Notes: generated by a model not told the origin, from the sequence alone. Positions 26,691 through 35,941 are shown, counted from the stretch's first letter. The stretch is 64,000 bases of DNA from DATEPR01 sp036502345 (GCA_036502345.1 DASXYT010000173.1:1-64000), one strand, 5' to 3'. Translations and numbers: made by a program.

Positions 26691-27830
26691 ATGGTGCGCC
26701 ACGTGCGCCTCGGATTCGCCTGCGCCTGGGATCCCCTCCCCGAGCCGACCTGGTCCTACACACCATGGCACCTACGCGGGGCCCTACGTGCGCTAACCGA
26801 TGTCGTCGACATCGGAATGAGCTATCCCACAGCGGTCCGGATGCCCCTGAAAGCCGTGCACGCACGGCGAGTGGACGGTCACTGGGTGTCGATGTGGAAG
26901 CACTCCGCGCTGGCACGGGGGTACGCGCAACATGCCCTGCGCCGGGGCGAGTCGGCTACTCCCTGTGACGTCGTGCTGCAGATCCAAGATCTCGCCCCGC
27001 TACGCACTCCGTACCTGGTGTTCCAAGATCTCAGCTACGACGTGCTATTGGACGAGCTGGACGCGCACGGCAGTCTCGTCCACTTCCCGTCCCTGACCAG
27101 GTCGGACGCGCAGCGGCTGCGGGACCGGCAGCACCGGATCTATCAGGGCGCCGCCGGGATCCTGGCGATGAGCCAGTGGTTCGCCGACCACCTCGTCCGG
27201 GTGTCCGGCGTGCCGGCTGACCGGGTACACGTGGTGCACCCCGGCGCGTCGGCCGCACTGGCCGATTCGGACAGTGACACCGTTCCCATCATTCGGGAAG
27301 GGCCGCGCCGTCGCCTGCTGTTCGTCGGCAAGGATTTCGTGACCAAGTCGGGCGAGCAGGTGCTGGCGGCGCTCGCGCTGCTGCGGGCCGATGTCGACCC
27401 GGACATCACGCTGACCGTCGTGGGGCCGAAGGAGTGGCCGCTGCCCGGTGAGCCACCGGCCGGCGTGCGGTTCCTCGGCCGGGTGCCCATCGACCGGGTG
27501 CGCGCGCTGTACGCCGAACACGACCTGTTCGTGATGCCGTCGCGGTTCGAAGGCTTCGGCATCGCCCTGGTGGAGGCGCTGTCGCACGGCCTGCCGTGTG
27601 TGGCCCGCAAGGCCTTCGCGATGCCCGAGATCGTGCGACCGGGCGACAACGGCGATCTGGTCACCGGCGACGAGCCTGCCGAGTTGGCTGGAATCGTCGC
27701 CCGGTTGTTGGCCGACGACGGCGTGTTCGAGCGGGCGGCGAAGCAGGCCGCCGAGGTCCGCAGGTACTACTCGTGGTCACGGGCGGCCGAGGACGTACTG
27801 ACCGTGGCGACGCGGGTCGCGGCTGGCTGA
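26691..27830 (+). CDS. Glycosyltransferase family 1/4
   Basis: This 379-residue GT-B enzyme begins with RLGFACAWDPLPEPTWSYTPWHLR, a less common acceptor domain. It has a well conserved donor domain: RRLLFVGKDFVTKSGEQVLAAL, LTVVGPKEWPL, and the nucleotide-sugar site LFVMPSRFEGFGIALVEALSHGLPCV (in two parts), with both Glu of the E-x7-E motif. It is cytosolic and presumably adds one sugar of the repeat unit. The ATG at 26691 or the in-frame GTG at 26703 could start translation; no strong ribosome binding site distinguishes them. It is transcribed divergently from the Wzz gene and converges on the deacetylase with 52 bases between. Confidence 0.85.
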   Translation: MVRHVRLGFACAWDPLPEPTWSYTPWHLRGALRALTDVVDIGMSYPTAVRMPLKAVHARRVDGHWVSMWKHSALARGYAQHALRRGESATPCDVVLQIQDLAPLRTPYLVFQDLSYDVLLDELDAHGSLVHFPSLTRSDAQRLRDRQHRIYQGAAGILAMSQWFADHLVRVSGVPADRVHVVHPGASAALADSDSDTVPIIREGPRRRLLFVGKDFVTKSGEQVLAALALLRADVDPDITLTVVGPKEWPLPGEPPAGVRFLGRVPIDRVRALYAEHDLFVMPSRFEGFGIALVEALSHGLPCVARKAFAMPEIVRPGDNGDLVTGDEPAELAGIVARLLADDGVFERAAKQAAEVRRYYSWSRAAEDVLTVATRVAAG

Positions 27831-27882
27831 GCTGCTCGGCCTTGGTCCGGGTTGTCCTTGCCGAGGCTGGCCGCCTCGACGC

Positions 27883-28605
27883 CTAGTCCCGGAACCACGC
27901 TCCGCGCACGGCCGTACCCGCCGCCAGCGCATCCCGCAGCGACGCCGTCGCCAGTCCCCGCTCGCCGAGCTCACCCAGGATCCGCCTGGACAGCTCTCCC
28001 CTGTCGAAGCCGGGCGGCGGCCCGTCGTCCACGCCGTCGGACTCGTCGGCGTACCCGTCGTGCAGCAGCAGCACCGACCCGCTCCGCACCGACGCCGTGC
28101 GAGCGGTGATCTCGTCCACTGTGTCGTCCTGCCAGTCGGCGGCCTCGTTGCTCCACACCACGGACACCAGACCGGTGGACCGGATCGCCGCCCAGGTGCT
28201 CGGCCGCTGCGCGCCATACGGCGGCCGAAACCAGCGAACCTGTTGCCCGGCAAGGTCTTCCAGCTCCCGCCTGCCGTCCCTGGTGCGCTTACGCACCACG
28301 GCGGGCGACATCGTGGTCAGCCGGACGTGGTCCACGCCGTGCAGCGCGATCTCGTGACCGGCCGCGACCACGTCGGCCAGCAGGGTCGGGAACCGACGTG
28401 CTCGGCCGACCAGGATGAAGAACGTGGCGGTGGTGCCGGCGTCGGCCAGGGCGGCCAGCACCTTGTCGGTGCCGCCGGGCTGTGGACCGTCGTCGTAGGT
28501 GAGCACGGCGAGGTCCCGATTCGGCCGGACGGACCGGATCGAACCGATCGGCGCGGTCAGTGGGAGGATCATTCGGCGCACCGTGGTGGCTGGCATGGAC
28601 CCCAT
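27883..28605 (-). CDS. Polysaccharide deacetylase (NodB-like)
   Basis: This 240-residue protein carries the full set of NodB motifs. Motif 1 is LTYDDGPQPGG, with catalytic base and metal Asp. Motif 2, HEIALHGVDH, has the H-x3-H-type metal pair. Motif 3 is RWFRPPYGAQ. The ending LLLHDG supplies the catalytic His. CE4 enzymes remove N-acetyl groups from GlcNAc-type polymers, so it may trim the exopolysaccharide or peptidoglycan. The N-terminus lacks a clear signal peptide from ATG 28605 (only a short hydrophobic RRMILPLTAP), so it is possibly cytosolic or exported by another route. ATG 28596 is an alternative start. Confidence 0.85.
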   Translation of the reverse strand: MGSMPATTVRRMILPLTAPIGSIRSVRPNRDLAVLTYDDGPQPGGTDKVLAALADAGTTATFFILVGRARRFPTLLADVVAAGHEIALHGVDHVRLTTMSPAVVRKRTRDGRRELEDLAGQQVRWFRPPYGAQRPSTWAAIRSTGLVSVVWSNEAADWQDDTVDEITARTASVRSGSVLLLHDGYADESDGVDDGPPPGFDRGELSRRILGELGERGLATASLRDALAAGTAVRGAWFRD

Positions 28606-28692
28606 CGTGCCAGCGACCCTCTGTAACGCCCACGCTGCCCAGTCCGATCTGTCCCACGCGAAGCCCGTCGGCAGAACAGCAGGTGAGCACGC

Positions 28693-29679
28693 ATGAAACC
28701 AGACGCCGACGACATGCCGGTGTCGGCCGTGACATTGTCGATCGTGATGGTGTCCTACAACGCGGTGGACGAGTTCAGCAAGACCCTTGCCGCGATCACC
28801 GGCCCAGCGGCACCCCGTGCGTCGCACGAGATCCTCGTCACTGACAACGGATCCAGCGATGGTGCGGCCGAAGTCGCCGAGGAACTCCTCGGCTCAGCAG
28901 CCGTGCGCAGGCTCGGCAGCAACACCGGGTTCGGGTACGCCGTGAACCGCACGGTGGAACGAGCCAGTGGTGACTACGTGTTGCTGCTCAATCCGGACGC
29001 GCGACCCGACCCGGGCGCGATCGACGCGCTGCTGGACCATCTGCGATCCCGACCTGCCGACGGCATCGTCGGCGGCCGGACGGTCAACCCGACGGGCCAA
29101 CTCGAACCGCGCAGCTGCTTCGGGCGGATCACCGCTTGGAGCATGACCTGCTGGGCGCTCGGGCTGTCCTCGGTGGCCAGACACAACAGGTGGCTGGCGC
29201 CCGAATCGCTGGGCACGTGGCAGCGGGACACGGTGCGGCACGTCGACGTGATCAGCGGTGGCCTGCTGCTCACCGCACGGTCCACCTGGGAGCGACTGGG
29301 CGGCTTCGATGAGACCTACCTGATCTACGGCGAGGACCAGGACCTGTGCCTGCGCGCCACCGCCGAGGGTTTCCACCCGTCGATCACCCCTGCAGCCCAG
29401 GTGATGCACGCGGTCGGCGCGTCGTCGAGCACCAAGGTCGGCCGGGATGTCCTGGTGTTGACCGGTCGGGCCACGATCGTGCGGCTGCACATGGGCCGTT
29501 GGCGCGGGTACGGCCTGTTCGCCATGCGGGCCGGTGTCGCGCTGCGATCGCTCGCCGAACGCATGCTCGGCCGTCGACAGGGCCGCTGGACGTCGGTCTG
29601 GCAGCGCAGGGCGGAGTGGGCGAACGGCTGGCAGCCGGGCGCACGGCTGCCAGTGGTGACCACAGGGCAGGCGGCCTGA
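28693..29679 (+). CDS. Family 2 glycosyltransferase (rhamnosyltransferase-like)
   Basis: This 328-residue GT-A enzyme starts VTLSIVMVSYNAVDEF and has the EILVTDNGSSDGA nucleotide-binding segment. LLLNPDARPDPGAI holds the DxD-like site (N-P-D-A), the form typical of rhamnosyl- and related GT2 transferases. GGFDETYLIYGEDQDLCLR provides the catalytic-base ED motif. It ends with a basic amphipathic tail. The next gene's ATG overlaps its stop (TGATG), so both GT2 genes are coupled. It is divergent from the deacetylase, with 87 bases between them for two promoters. Confidence 0.88.
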   Translation: MKPDADDMPVSAVTLSIVMVSYNAVDEFSKTLAAITGPAAPRASHEILVTDNGSSDGAAEVAEELLGSAAVRRLGSNTGFGYAVNRTVERASGDYVLLLNPDARPDPGAIDALLDHLRSRPADGIVGGRTVNPTGQLEPRSCFGRITAWSMTCWALGLSSVARHNRWLAPESLGTWQRDTVRHVDVISGGLLLTARSTWERLGGFDETYLIYGEDQDLCLRATAEGFHPSITPAAQVMHAVGASSSTKVGRDVLVLTGRATIVRLHMGRWRGYGLFAMRAGVALRSLAERMLGRRQGRWTSVWQRRAEWANGWQPGARLPVVTTGQAA

Positions 29680-30521
29680 TGAGCGAGTCCCTGGCCGGTG
29701 TCGTCATCCCGGCGCACGACGAGCAGGCCGTGATCGCCCGTTGCCTGCGGGCCCTGGCCAGCGGTACCCGAAAGGGTGAACTTGACATCATCGTCGTGGC
29801 CAACGCGTGCCACGACGACACGGCCGCGGTGGCGAAGGCGGCAGGCGCCGTCGTGCTGGAGACGCCGATCGCCGGCAAGGCCAACGCGCTGCGCATCGGT
29901 GACGAGCGGTGCGGCACGTTCCCCCGGCTCTACCTGGACGCGGACAGCGAACTGACCGGTGACGCGGTCCGCGCCATGGTCGCCGCACTGAACGAAACCG
30001 GCGCTCCGGCCTGCGCCCCGACTCCGGACTTCGACCTGGCAGGCGCGTCCTGGCCGGTGCGGGGCTTCCACCGTGCGCTGCGGGCGTTGCTGGGTGAACG
30101 GTCCAGCCTGTCCGGTGCGGGCGCCTACATGCTCAGCGCGGCAGGGCACCAGCGGGTGTTCCCGATGCCGGACGTGCTCGCCGACGACGGCTGGGTGCAC
30201 AGGACGTTCCAGGCCGACGAGCGGATCGTGGTGCCCACGGCGCGGGTCGCGGTCCGGCTGCCCAGATCGGTGCCCGCCGTGATCCGCAGGCGGGCCAGGG
30301 TGCGGCTGGGCAATCAGCAGTTGGACCGGCTCGGCCGCCCGGCGACCGAGACACCGCTGTCACCCGGCGCGCTGGTCGGCCTGGTGCGGCGGCGCGAGGT
30401 GTCGCCCGCCGACGCTGCCTGTTTCCTCGGGGTGCTGTTTGCTGAGCGCGTCGTCGCGCGCTGGCGGGCGGCCCGAGGCACGAGCGACACGTGGTCGCCC
30501 GATCTGACCACCAGAGGCTGA
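29679..30521 (+). CDS. Family 2 glycosyltransferase
   Basis: This 280-residue GT-A enzyme opens LAGVVIPAHDEQAVIARCL and has IIVVANACHDDTA for nucleotide binding. RLYLDADSEL contains the D-A-D metal site that binds the sugar nucleotide with a divalent ion. The later region has SGAGAYML and a DDGWVH motif in place of the usual ED/QxxRW elements. No membrane helices are found. Its ATG shares one base with the stop of the preceding GT2. It is followed after 14 bases by a glycosyltransferase gene with a strong AGGAGGGGAG site. It probably adds another sugar of the repeat unit. Confidence 0.85.
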   Translation: MSESLAGVVIPAHDEQAVIARCLRALASGTRKGELDIIVVANACHDDTAAVAKAAGAVVLETPIAGKANALRIGDERCGTFPRLYLDADSELTGDAVRAMVAALNETGAPACAPTPDFDLAGASWPVRGFHRALRALLGERSSLSGAGAYMLSAAGHQRVFPMPDVLADDGWVHRTFQADERIVVPTARVAVRLPRSVPAVIRRRARVRLGNQQLDRLGRPATETPLSPGALVGLVRRREVSPADAACFLGVLFAERVVARWRAARGTSDTWSPDLTTRG

Positions 30522-30535
30522 GGAGGGGAGTCGAC

Positions 30536-31789
30536 ATGACCCGAGGCCCACACGTACTGATCATCGTGCAGAACCTGCCCGTGCCGCTGGACCGGCGGGT
30601 GTGGCTGGAGTGCCTCGCACTGACCGCGGCGGGCTACGAGGTGTCGGTGATCTGCCCGAAGGGACCTGGTGACCCCGGCTACCAGGAACTGGACGGCGTG
30701 CACATCTACAAGTACGCCCCACCGCGCCAGGCCGACGGCTTCGTCGGTTACGCGTGGGAGTTCGCGTACTGCTGGGTGCGCACCGCCCTGCGCACCGTCT
30801 CGGTGTACCGGCGGCGGCCGTTCCAGGTCATGCAGGCGTGCAACCCGCCGGACATCTACTGGTCGCTCGCGCTGCTGTGGCGGGTACTCGGCGTGCGGTT
30901 CGTGTTCGACCATCACGACCTGAACCCGGAGGTCTACCGGTCCCGCTTCGGCGAGCCGACCGGGCTGACCGGCAAGCTGCAGCTGAAGGCGCTGTACTGG
31001 CTGGAGCGGCGCACGTTCCGCACGGCGCGCCATGTGATCTCGACCAACCAGTCCTACCAGCGGATCGCCTGGCAGCGCGGCAACGTGCCACCGGAGCGCA
31101 CCACCGTGGTCCGGTCGGGCCCGGACACGTCGGTGATGCGGCCGGGCACCCCGGTGCCCGAACTGCGCAACGGCCGCAAGCACCTGGTGGCCTACCTGGG
31201 CATCATGGGTCCGCAGGACGGTGTGGACGGTGTCCTGCGGGTGGCCGAGCACGTGGTGCGCCGGCACGGCAGGACCGACGTGCAGTTCGCGCTGCTCGGC
31301 TTCGGCGACTGCCTGGCCGACCTGCGGCGGCAGAGCACCGAACTGGGCCTTGACGACTTCGTCGAGTTCACCGGCCGGGTCGGCCCCGACCAGATCGGCC
31401 GCTACCTGTCCACGGCGTCGGCAGGCGTGTCACCTGATCCGCTGAGCCCGCTCAACGACGTGTCGACCATGAACAAGACCATGGAGTACCTTGCCTTCGG
31501 GCTGCCGGTCGTCGCGTACCGACTGACCGAGACCGTCGTCTCCGGCGGCTCGTGCGCGGTCTACATCGAGCCTGGCGACGAGGCCGGTTTCGCGGACGCG
31601 CTGGTGGAACTGCTGGACGACCCGGACCGGATGGCCGAACTGGGCGTGGCCGGTCGGCAGCGGGCCGAACAGGTACTGGACTGGCGGCCGCAGGCGGAGG
31701 CCTACGTGTCGGTCTACGACGGGCTGTTCGGTCTGACCAGGGCCAACACACACACCGAGGCCGCAACGGCCGAAGAACAGGTTGGGTGA
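30536..31789 (+). CDS. Family 4 glycosyltransferase
   Basis: This 417-residue GT-B enzyme starts HVLIIVQNLPVPLDRRVWLE, a form common in actinobacterial polysaccharide transferases. A conserved FDHHDLNPEVY loop follows. The C-terminal domain has VAYLGIMGPQDGVD, FALLGFGD, and the donor-binding stretch SPLNDVSTMNKTMEYLAFG, which carries the essential Lys and Glu of GT4 donors. It has the best ribosome binding site of the region (AGGAGGGGAG). Its stop lies five bases before the ATG of the 6-dehydrogenase, or overlaps an alternative GTG at 31786. It acts in the cytosol on lipid-linked intermediates. Confidence 0.88.
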   Translation: MTRGPHVLIIVQNLPVPLDRRVWLECLALTAAGYEVSVICPKGPGDPGYQELDGVHIYKYAPPRQADGFVGYAWEFAYCWVRTALRTVSVYRRRPFQVMQACNPPDIYWSLALLWRVLGVRFVFDHHDLNPEVYRSRFGEPTGLTGKLQLKALYWLERRTFRTARHVISTNQSYQRIAWQRGNVPPERTTVVRSGPDTSVMRPGTPVPELRNGRKHLVAYLGIMGPQDGVDGVLRVAEHVVRRHGRTDVQFALLGFGDCLADLRRQSTELGLDDFVEFTGRVGPDQIGRYLSTASAGVSPDPLSPLNDVSTMNKTMEYLAFGLPVVAYRLTETVVSGGSCAVYIEPGDEAGFADALVELLDDPDRMAELGVAGRQRAEQVLDWRPQAEAYVSVYDGLFGLTRANTHTEAATAEEQVG

Positions 31790-31794
31790 GGGAC

Positions 31795-33108
31795 ATGTTC
31801 GCACGGCGCATCGCGGTGATCGGCACGGGATACGTTGGCCTGACGACGGGGGCGTGTCTCGCTTCGCTCGGTCACCGGGTGGTCTGTGCCGACGTGGACG
31901 AGGCCAAGGTGGAGCGGCTGCGCCAGGGCCAGGTGGACATCATGGAGCCCGGCCTGCCCGAACTGGTCCGCGAGGGCCAGGCGGCCGGCAGGCTCTCGTT
32001 CGTGGTGGGCGCCAAGACCGCGATCACCGATTTCGAAGAGGGCCCCGAGGTGGTCTTCCTGTGCGTGCCGACGCCGATGGGTGTCGGCGGCATGGCGGAC
32101 CTGAGCTCCGTCGAGTCGGTCATCGACGAGGTCGGTGAGCAGCTGCAGCCGAACAGCGTCGTGGTGAACAAGTCGACCGTGCCGGTGGGCACCGCCGAGC
32201 GCACCGCCGAACTGCTGGGCAGGCCGGACGTCAGCGTCGTCAGCAACCCGGAGTTCCTGCGCGAGGGCGCCGCGGTGCACGACTTCCTGCACCCGGACCG
32301 GATCGTGGTCGGCTCGGTGTCCCAGGACGCGGCCGAGCGGGTGGCGTCGCTGTACGCCCGGCTGGGCGCGCCGACCGTGCTGACCGACGCGGCCAGCGCC
32401 GAACTGGTCAAGTACGCGGCGAACTGCTTCCTGGCGATGAAGCTGTCCTACATCAACTCGATCACCGAGCTGTGTGAGCGGCTGGGCGCCGACATCTCCG
32501 ACGTGACCGAGGGCATGGGCTACGACCGGCGGATCGGCCAGTCCTCCATGTCGCCCGGTCCTGGCTGGGGCGGCTCCTGCCTGCCCAAGGACACCGAGGC
32601 CATGCTCCAGGTGGCCGACTTCGCCGACTACGAGTTCCGGCTGCTGCGGGCCACCATCGACACCAACACCCGGCAGCGCCAGCGGATGGTGGAGAAGGTC
32701 CGGCTCGCGGTCACCGGCCAGCGTGGCGGCTCGCTGTCGCACACCAGGATCGCGGTGCTCGGGCTGACCTTCAAGGCTGGCACCGACGACCTGCGGGACT
32801 CCCCCGCACTGGCGGTGGCCGCGCTACTCCGCCAGGCCGGTGCCGACCTGGTCGGCTACGACCCTGCGCTGACCGGCGACCGGCCGGAACTGTCGGCGCT
32901 CACCGTGGTGGACGACCCGTACCTGGCCGCGAAGGACGCCGAGGCGCTGGTCGTGCTCACCGAGTGGCCCGAGTTCCGCACCCTGGACTGGGCGCGGCTG
33001 GCCACCGTGGTGAGCCGCCCGATCGTGGTGGACCTGCGCAATCTGCTCGACGCGGACGTGTTGCGCAGGGCCGGCTTCGCCTGGACGGGCCTGGGCAAGC
33101 GCAGCTGA
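31795..33108 (+). CDS. ugd: UDP-glucose/UDP-GlcNAc 6-dehydrogenase
   Basis: This 437-residue enzyme oxidises C6 of a UDP-sugar twice with NAD to the uronic acid. The N-terminal Rossmann motif is RIAVIGTGYVGLTTG. VVNKSTVPVGT and NPEFLREG are family-specific. The catalytic Cys is in GWGGSCLPKD, and GLTFKAGTDDLRDSP is the conserved C-terminal Lys/Arg segment. The overall form fits UDP-glucose 6-dehydrogenase. UDP-GlcNAc dehydrogenase (WbpA) is related and cannot be excluded, and the presence of WbpB/E/D-like genes makes it worth considering. ATG 31795 has GAGGG just upstream; GTG 31786 overlapping the previous stop is an alternative. It is the last clear gene of the polysaccharide locus. Confidence 0.9.
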   Translation: MFARRIAVIGTGYVGLTTGACLASLGHRVVCADVDEAKVERLRQGQVDIMEPGLPELVREGQAAGRLSFVVGAKTAITDFEEGPEVVFLCVPTPMGVGGMADLSSVESVIDEVGEQLQPNSVVVNKSTVPVGTAERTAELLGRPDVSVVSNPEFLREGAAVHDFLHPDRIVVGSVSQDAAERVASLYARLGAPTVLTDAASAELVKYAANCFLAMKLSYINSITELCERLGADISDVTEGMGYDRRIGQSSMSPGPGWGGSCLPKDTEAMLQVADFADYEFRLLRATIDTNTRQRQRMVEKVRLAVTGQRGGSLSHTRIAVLGLTFKAGTDDLRDSPALAVAALLRQAGADLVGYDPALTGDRPELSALTVVDDPYLAAKDAEALVVLTEWPEFRTLDWARLATVVSRPIVVDLRNLLDADVLRRAGFAWTGLGKRS

Positions 33109-33113
33109 CCCGC

Positions 33114-33159
33114 CAACCGTCTGATCGTGGCAGACTGCGCCCCGAGCCAACGACGGTTG
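33114..33159 (+). terminator. Nested inverted repeats after the 6-dehydrogenase gene
   Basis: CAACCGTC (33114-33121) and GACGGTTG (33152-33159) are perfect 8-bp arms. A competing inner stem GTCTG (33119-33123) / CAGAC (33131-33135) overlaps the left arm. It lies just after the stop and ends three bases before the AGGAGG of the next gene. It could end the polysaccharide transcript or control the next gene's translation. Confidence 0.4.
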
Positions 33160-33173
33160 TGTAGGAGGAATCA

Positions 33174-34400
33174 GTGGCGGCATCTGACACGTTCGTGATC
33201 GTGGGAGGCGGGCTGGCCGGCGCCAAGGCTGCCGAGGCGCTGCGTGAGCAGGGCTTCGACGGTCGGGTGGTGCTGATCGGCGCCGAAGTACACCTGCCGT
33301 ACGAGCGGCCGCCGCTGTCCAAGGACTACCTGGCCGGCAACGCGGAGCGGACCAGCTTCGAGGTGCACGACGAGGCCTGGTACACCGCCCACGCCATCGA
33401 GCTGCGGCTCGGCGTGAGCGTGGACGCCATCGTCGCCGACGCGCACGAGTTGGAACTGTCCGACGGCACCCAGCTCAGCTACACGAAGCTGCTACTGGCC
33501 ACCGGGTCCAGCCCGCGCACGCTGTCGCTGCCCGGCGCCGACGCGGATGCCGTGCACTACCTGCGCACCGTCGGCGACTCGGAGCAGATCAAGGATCTGC
33601 TCACCGAAAGCGCCCGGCTGGTGGTGATCGGGGCAGGCTGGATCGGCCTTGAGGTGGCCGCGACCGCTCGGCAGTCCGGTGCCACCGTGACCGTGCTGGA
33701 GTCAGCGGAACTGCCGCTGCTGCGGGTGCTCGGCCCCGAGGTGGCCGAGGTGTTCGCCGACCTGCACCGGGAGAACGGCGTCGACCTGCGGCTCGGCGTG
33801 CACACCGAGGAGATCATCGTCGAGGACGGCGCCGTGACCGGTGTCCGGCTGGCCGGTGGCGAGGTCGTGCCGGCGGATGCCGTGCTGATCGGCATCGGCG
33901 CCGTACCCAACCTCGGGCTGGCCGAAGCTGCCGGGCTCACCCTGGACAACGGTGTCGTGGTGGACGCGGGCCTGCGCAGCAGCGACCCCGACATTTTCGC
34001 GGCCGGTGACATCGCGAGCGCCATGCATCCGTTGCTGGGCCGGCACATCAGGGTCGAGCACTGGGCCAACGCGCTGAACCAGCCCGCCACCGCTGCCACC
34101 GCGATGCTGGGCAAGGAAGCCGCCTACGACGAACTGCCCTACTTCTTCACCGACCAGTTCGACCTCGGCATGGAGTACCTGGGCCTGGTCGAGCCGGGTG
34201 GGTACGACCGCGTGGTGTTCCGGGGTGACAAGGCGGCCCGCGAGTTCATCGCGTTCTGGTTGTCCGGCAACCGGGTGCTGGCCGGGATGAACGTGAACGT
34301 CTGGGATGTCGGCGACCCGATCAAGGCGCTGATCCGGTCCGGCAAGGAGATCGACCCTGATCGGTTGGCCGACCAGGACGTGCCGCTGGACCAGCTCTGA
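33174..34400 (+). CDS. FAD-dependent ferredoxin/rubredoxin reductase-type oxidoreductase
   Basis: This 408-residue flavoprotein has an N-terminal FAD Rossmann motif (FVIVGGGLAGAKAAEAL), then PYERPPLSKDYL, a hallmark of the rhodocoxin/putidaredoxin reductase family. The NAD(P)-binding motif is LVVIGAGWIGLEVAA, the second FAD motif is DIFAAGDIAS, and a C-terminal reductase-type domain completes it. The family passes electrons from NAD(P)H to small iron-sulphur proteins. No ferredoxin gene is adjacent. The Rieske protein at 8.9 kb is a conceivable but unproven electron acceptor. The GTG start is supported by AGGAGGAA five bases upstream. The next gene starts five bases after its stop. Confidence 0.9.
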   Translation: MAASDTFVIVGGGLAGAKAAEALREQGFDGRVVLIGAEVHLPYERPPLSKDYLAGNAERTSFEVHDEAWYTAHAIELRLGVSVDAIVADAHELELSDGTQLSYTKLLLATGSSPRTLSLPGADADAVHYLRTVGDSEQIKDLLTESARLVVIGAGWIGLEVAATARQSGATVTVLESAELPLLRVLGPEVAEVFADLHRENGVDLRLGVHTEEIIVEDGAVTGVRLAGGEVVPADAVLIGIGAVPNLGLAEAAGLTLDNGVVVDAGLRSSDPDIFAAGDIASAMHPLLGRHIRVEHWANALNQPATAATAMLGKEAAYDELPYFFTDQFDLGMEYLGLVEPGGYDRVVFRGDKAAREFIAFWLSGNRVLAGMNVNVWDVGDPIKALIRSGKEIDPDRLADQDVPLDQL

Positions 34401-34405
34401 CCACC

Positions 34406-35935
34406 ATGACGGATCGCAAGGACGTGGTGATCGTCGGCGGTGGCCACAATGGACTGGTCGCCGCCTGCTACCTGGCCCGTGCCGGGCTTTCCGTGCGGGT
34501 ACTGGAAAAGGCGCCCGCGATGGGCGGCGCGGCCGTGTCGTTCCGGCCGTTCGCCGGTGTCGACGTGCGGCTGTCCCGGTACTCCTACCTGGTCAGCCTG
34601 CTGCCGAAACAGATCATCGACGAGTTGGGGCTGCCGATCCGGCTGTTGCGCCGGGAGGTCTCGTCGTACACGCCGGTGGCGCACGACGGTCTCCTGGTGG
34701 ATACGGCTGACCCCGCGGGCACCGAGGCGTCGTTCCGCAGGATGACCGGCGGTGACCAGGATTTCCGGCGCTGGCAGGACTTCTACCGGATGACGGCGTC
34801 GGTCGCGGAGCGCTTGTTCCCGACCGTGACGCAGCCGCTGCCCAGCCGGGAACAGGTCCGTGAGCTGGTTGGCGACCCGGGCACGTGCCGTGCGCTGTTC
34901 GACGAGCCGCTCAACGCTGTGCTGGAGCGCACGTTCACCGACGACACGGTGCGCGGCGTGGTGCTGACCGACGCGTTGATCGGCACGTTCGCTGCCGCTG
35001 ACGACGGGGCGCTGCGGCAGAACCGGTGCTTTCTCTATCACGTGATCGGCAACGGCACCGGCGACTGGGACGTGCCGGTCGGCGGCATGGGCGCGGTGAC
35101 CGGTGCGCTGGTGGACGCCGCGGTGCGGGCCGGTGCGGAACTGGTCAACGGTGCCGAGGTGCGGTCGGTGGACCCGGACGGCGTCGTCGGCTACGTGTTG
35201 GACGGCCAGGAGGTGTCCGTGGCCGCCGGGCACGTGCTGGCCAACGTGGCGCCGTCGGTGCTGGCCGGGCTGCTCGGCGAGACCCAGCAGGAGCCGGAAG
35301 GCGCGCAGCTCAAGGTGAACATGGTGCTGAGCAGGCTGCCCCGGCTGCGCGACCCGCATGCCGATCCTCGGCGGGCCTTCAGCGGCACGTTCCACGTCCA
35401 CGAGGGCTATCGGGAACTGGCCACGGGCTACGCGGAGGCGGCCGGTGGTGCGGTGCCGAGTGTGCCGCCGTGCGAGATCTACTGCCACTCGCTGACCGAC
35501 CCGTCCATCCTGGGACCAGCGGAACAGGCCGCGGGCGCGCACACGCTGACGCTGTTCGGGCTGCACATGCCGGCCAGGCTGTTCGACGACCCGGCCGCGA
35601 AGGAGGCAGCGCTGCGGGCCACGGTGGCGTCGCTGGACTCCGTGCTGGCCGAGCCGATCGAGGACTGCCTGTGGCGGGACGAACAAGGCCAGCCGTGCAT
35701 CGAGGCGAAGACCCCGCTGGACCTGCGCCAGGAGTTGGCGATGCCGGGCGGCCACATCTTCCACGGTGACCTCGCGTGGCCGTGGGCCGAGGACGACGCC
35801 GAGGTGGGCACGTGGGGCGTGGCGACGGCGCACGAGCGGATCCTGCTGTGCGGTGCCGGGGCGCGCAGGGGCGGCGGTGTGAGCGGAATCCCTGGCCACA
35901 ATGCGGCCATGGCGGTGCTGGAAGCCCTAGCCTGA
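34406..35935 (+). CDS. Phytoene dehydrogenase-like FAD/NAD(P) oxidoreductase
   Basis: This 509-residue flavoprotein begins DVVIVGGGHNGLVAACYLARAG, followed by VLEKAPAMGGAAVS, the dinucleotide-binding and GG-doublet signature of the phytoene desaturase/amine oxidase fold. Further family marks are VGGMGAVTGALVDAA and the C-terminal LLCGAGARRGGGVSGIPGHNAA, which packs on FAD. It resembles the NAD(P)/FAD proteins related to vertebrate PYROXD2 more than carotenoid enzymes, and no other carotenoid gene is near. Substrate unknown. It is closely spaced behind the reductase gene (five bases) and in front of a histidine phosphatase gene (six bases), so the three probably form one operon. Confidence 0.85.
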   Translation: MTDRKDVVIVGGGHNGLVAACYLARAGLSVRVLEKAPAMGGAAVSFRPFAGVDVRLSRYSYLVSLLPKQIIDELGLPIRLLRREVSSYTPVAHDGLLVDTADPAGTEASFRRMTGGDQDFRRWQDFYRMTASVAERLFPTVTQPLPSREQVRELVGDPGTCRALFDEPLNAVLERTFTDDTVRGVVLTDALIGTFAAADDGALRQNRCFLYHVIGNGTGDWDVPVGGMGAVTGALVDAAVRAGAELVNGAEVRSVDPDGVVGYVLDGQEVSVAAGHVLANVAPSVLAGLLGETQQEPEGAQLKVNMVLSRLPRLRDPHADPRRAFSGTFHVHEGYRELATGYAEAAGGAVPSVPPCEIYCHSLTDPSILGPAEQAAGAHTLTLFGLHMPARLFDDPAAKEAALRATVASLDSVLAEPIEDCLWRDEQGQPCIEAKTPLDLRQELAMPGGHIFHGDLAWPWAEDDAEVGTWGVATAHERILLCGAGARRGGGVSGIPGHNAAMAVLEALA

Positions 35936-35941
35936 CCTCCT

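Noticed and set aside
33174..35935. Carotenoid biosynthesis genes
   Set aside because: The phytoene-dehydrogenase-like protein lies without any phytoene synthase, cyclase or GGPP synthase gene, and its motifs fit the broader FAD family.
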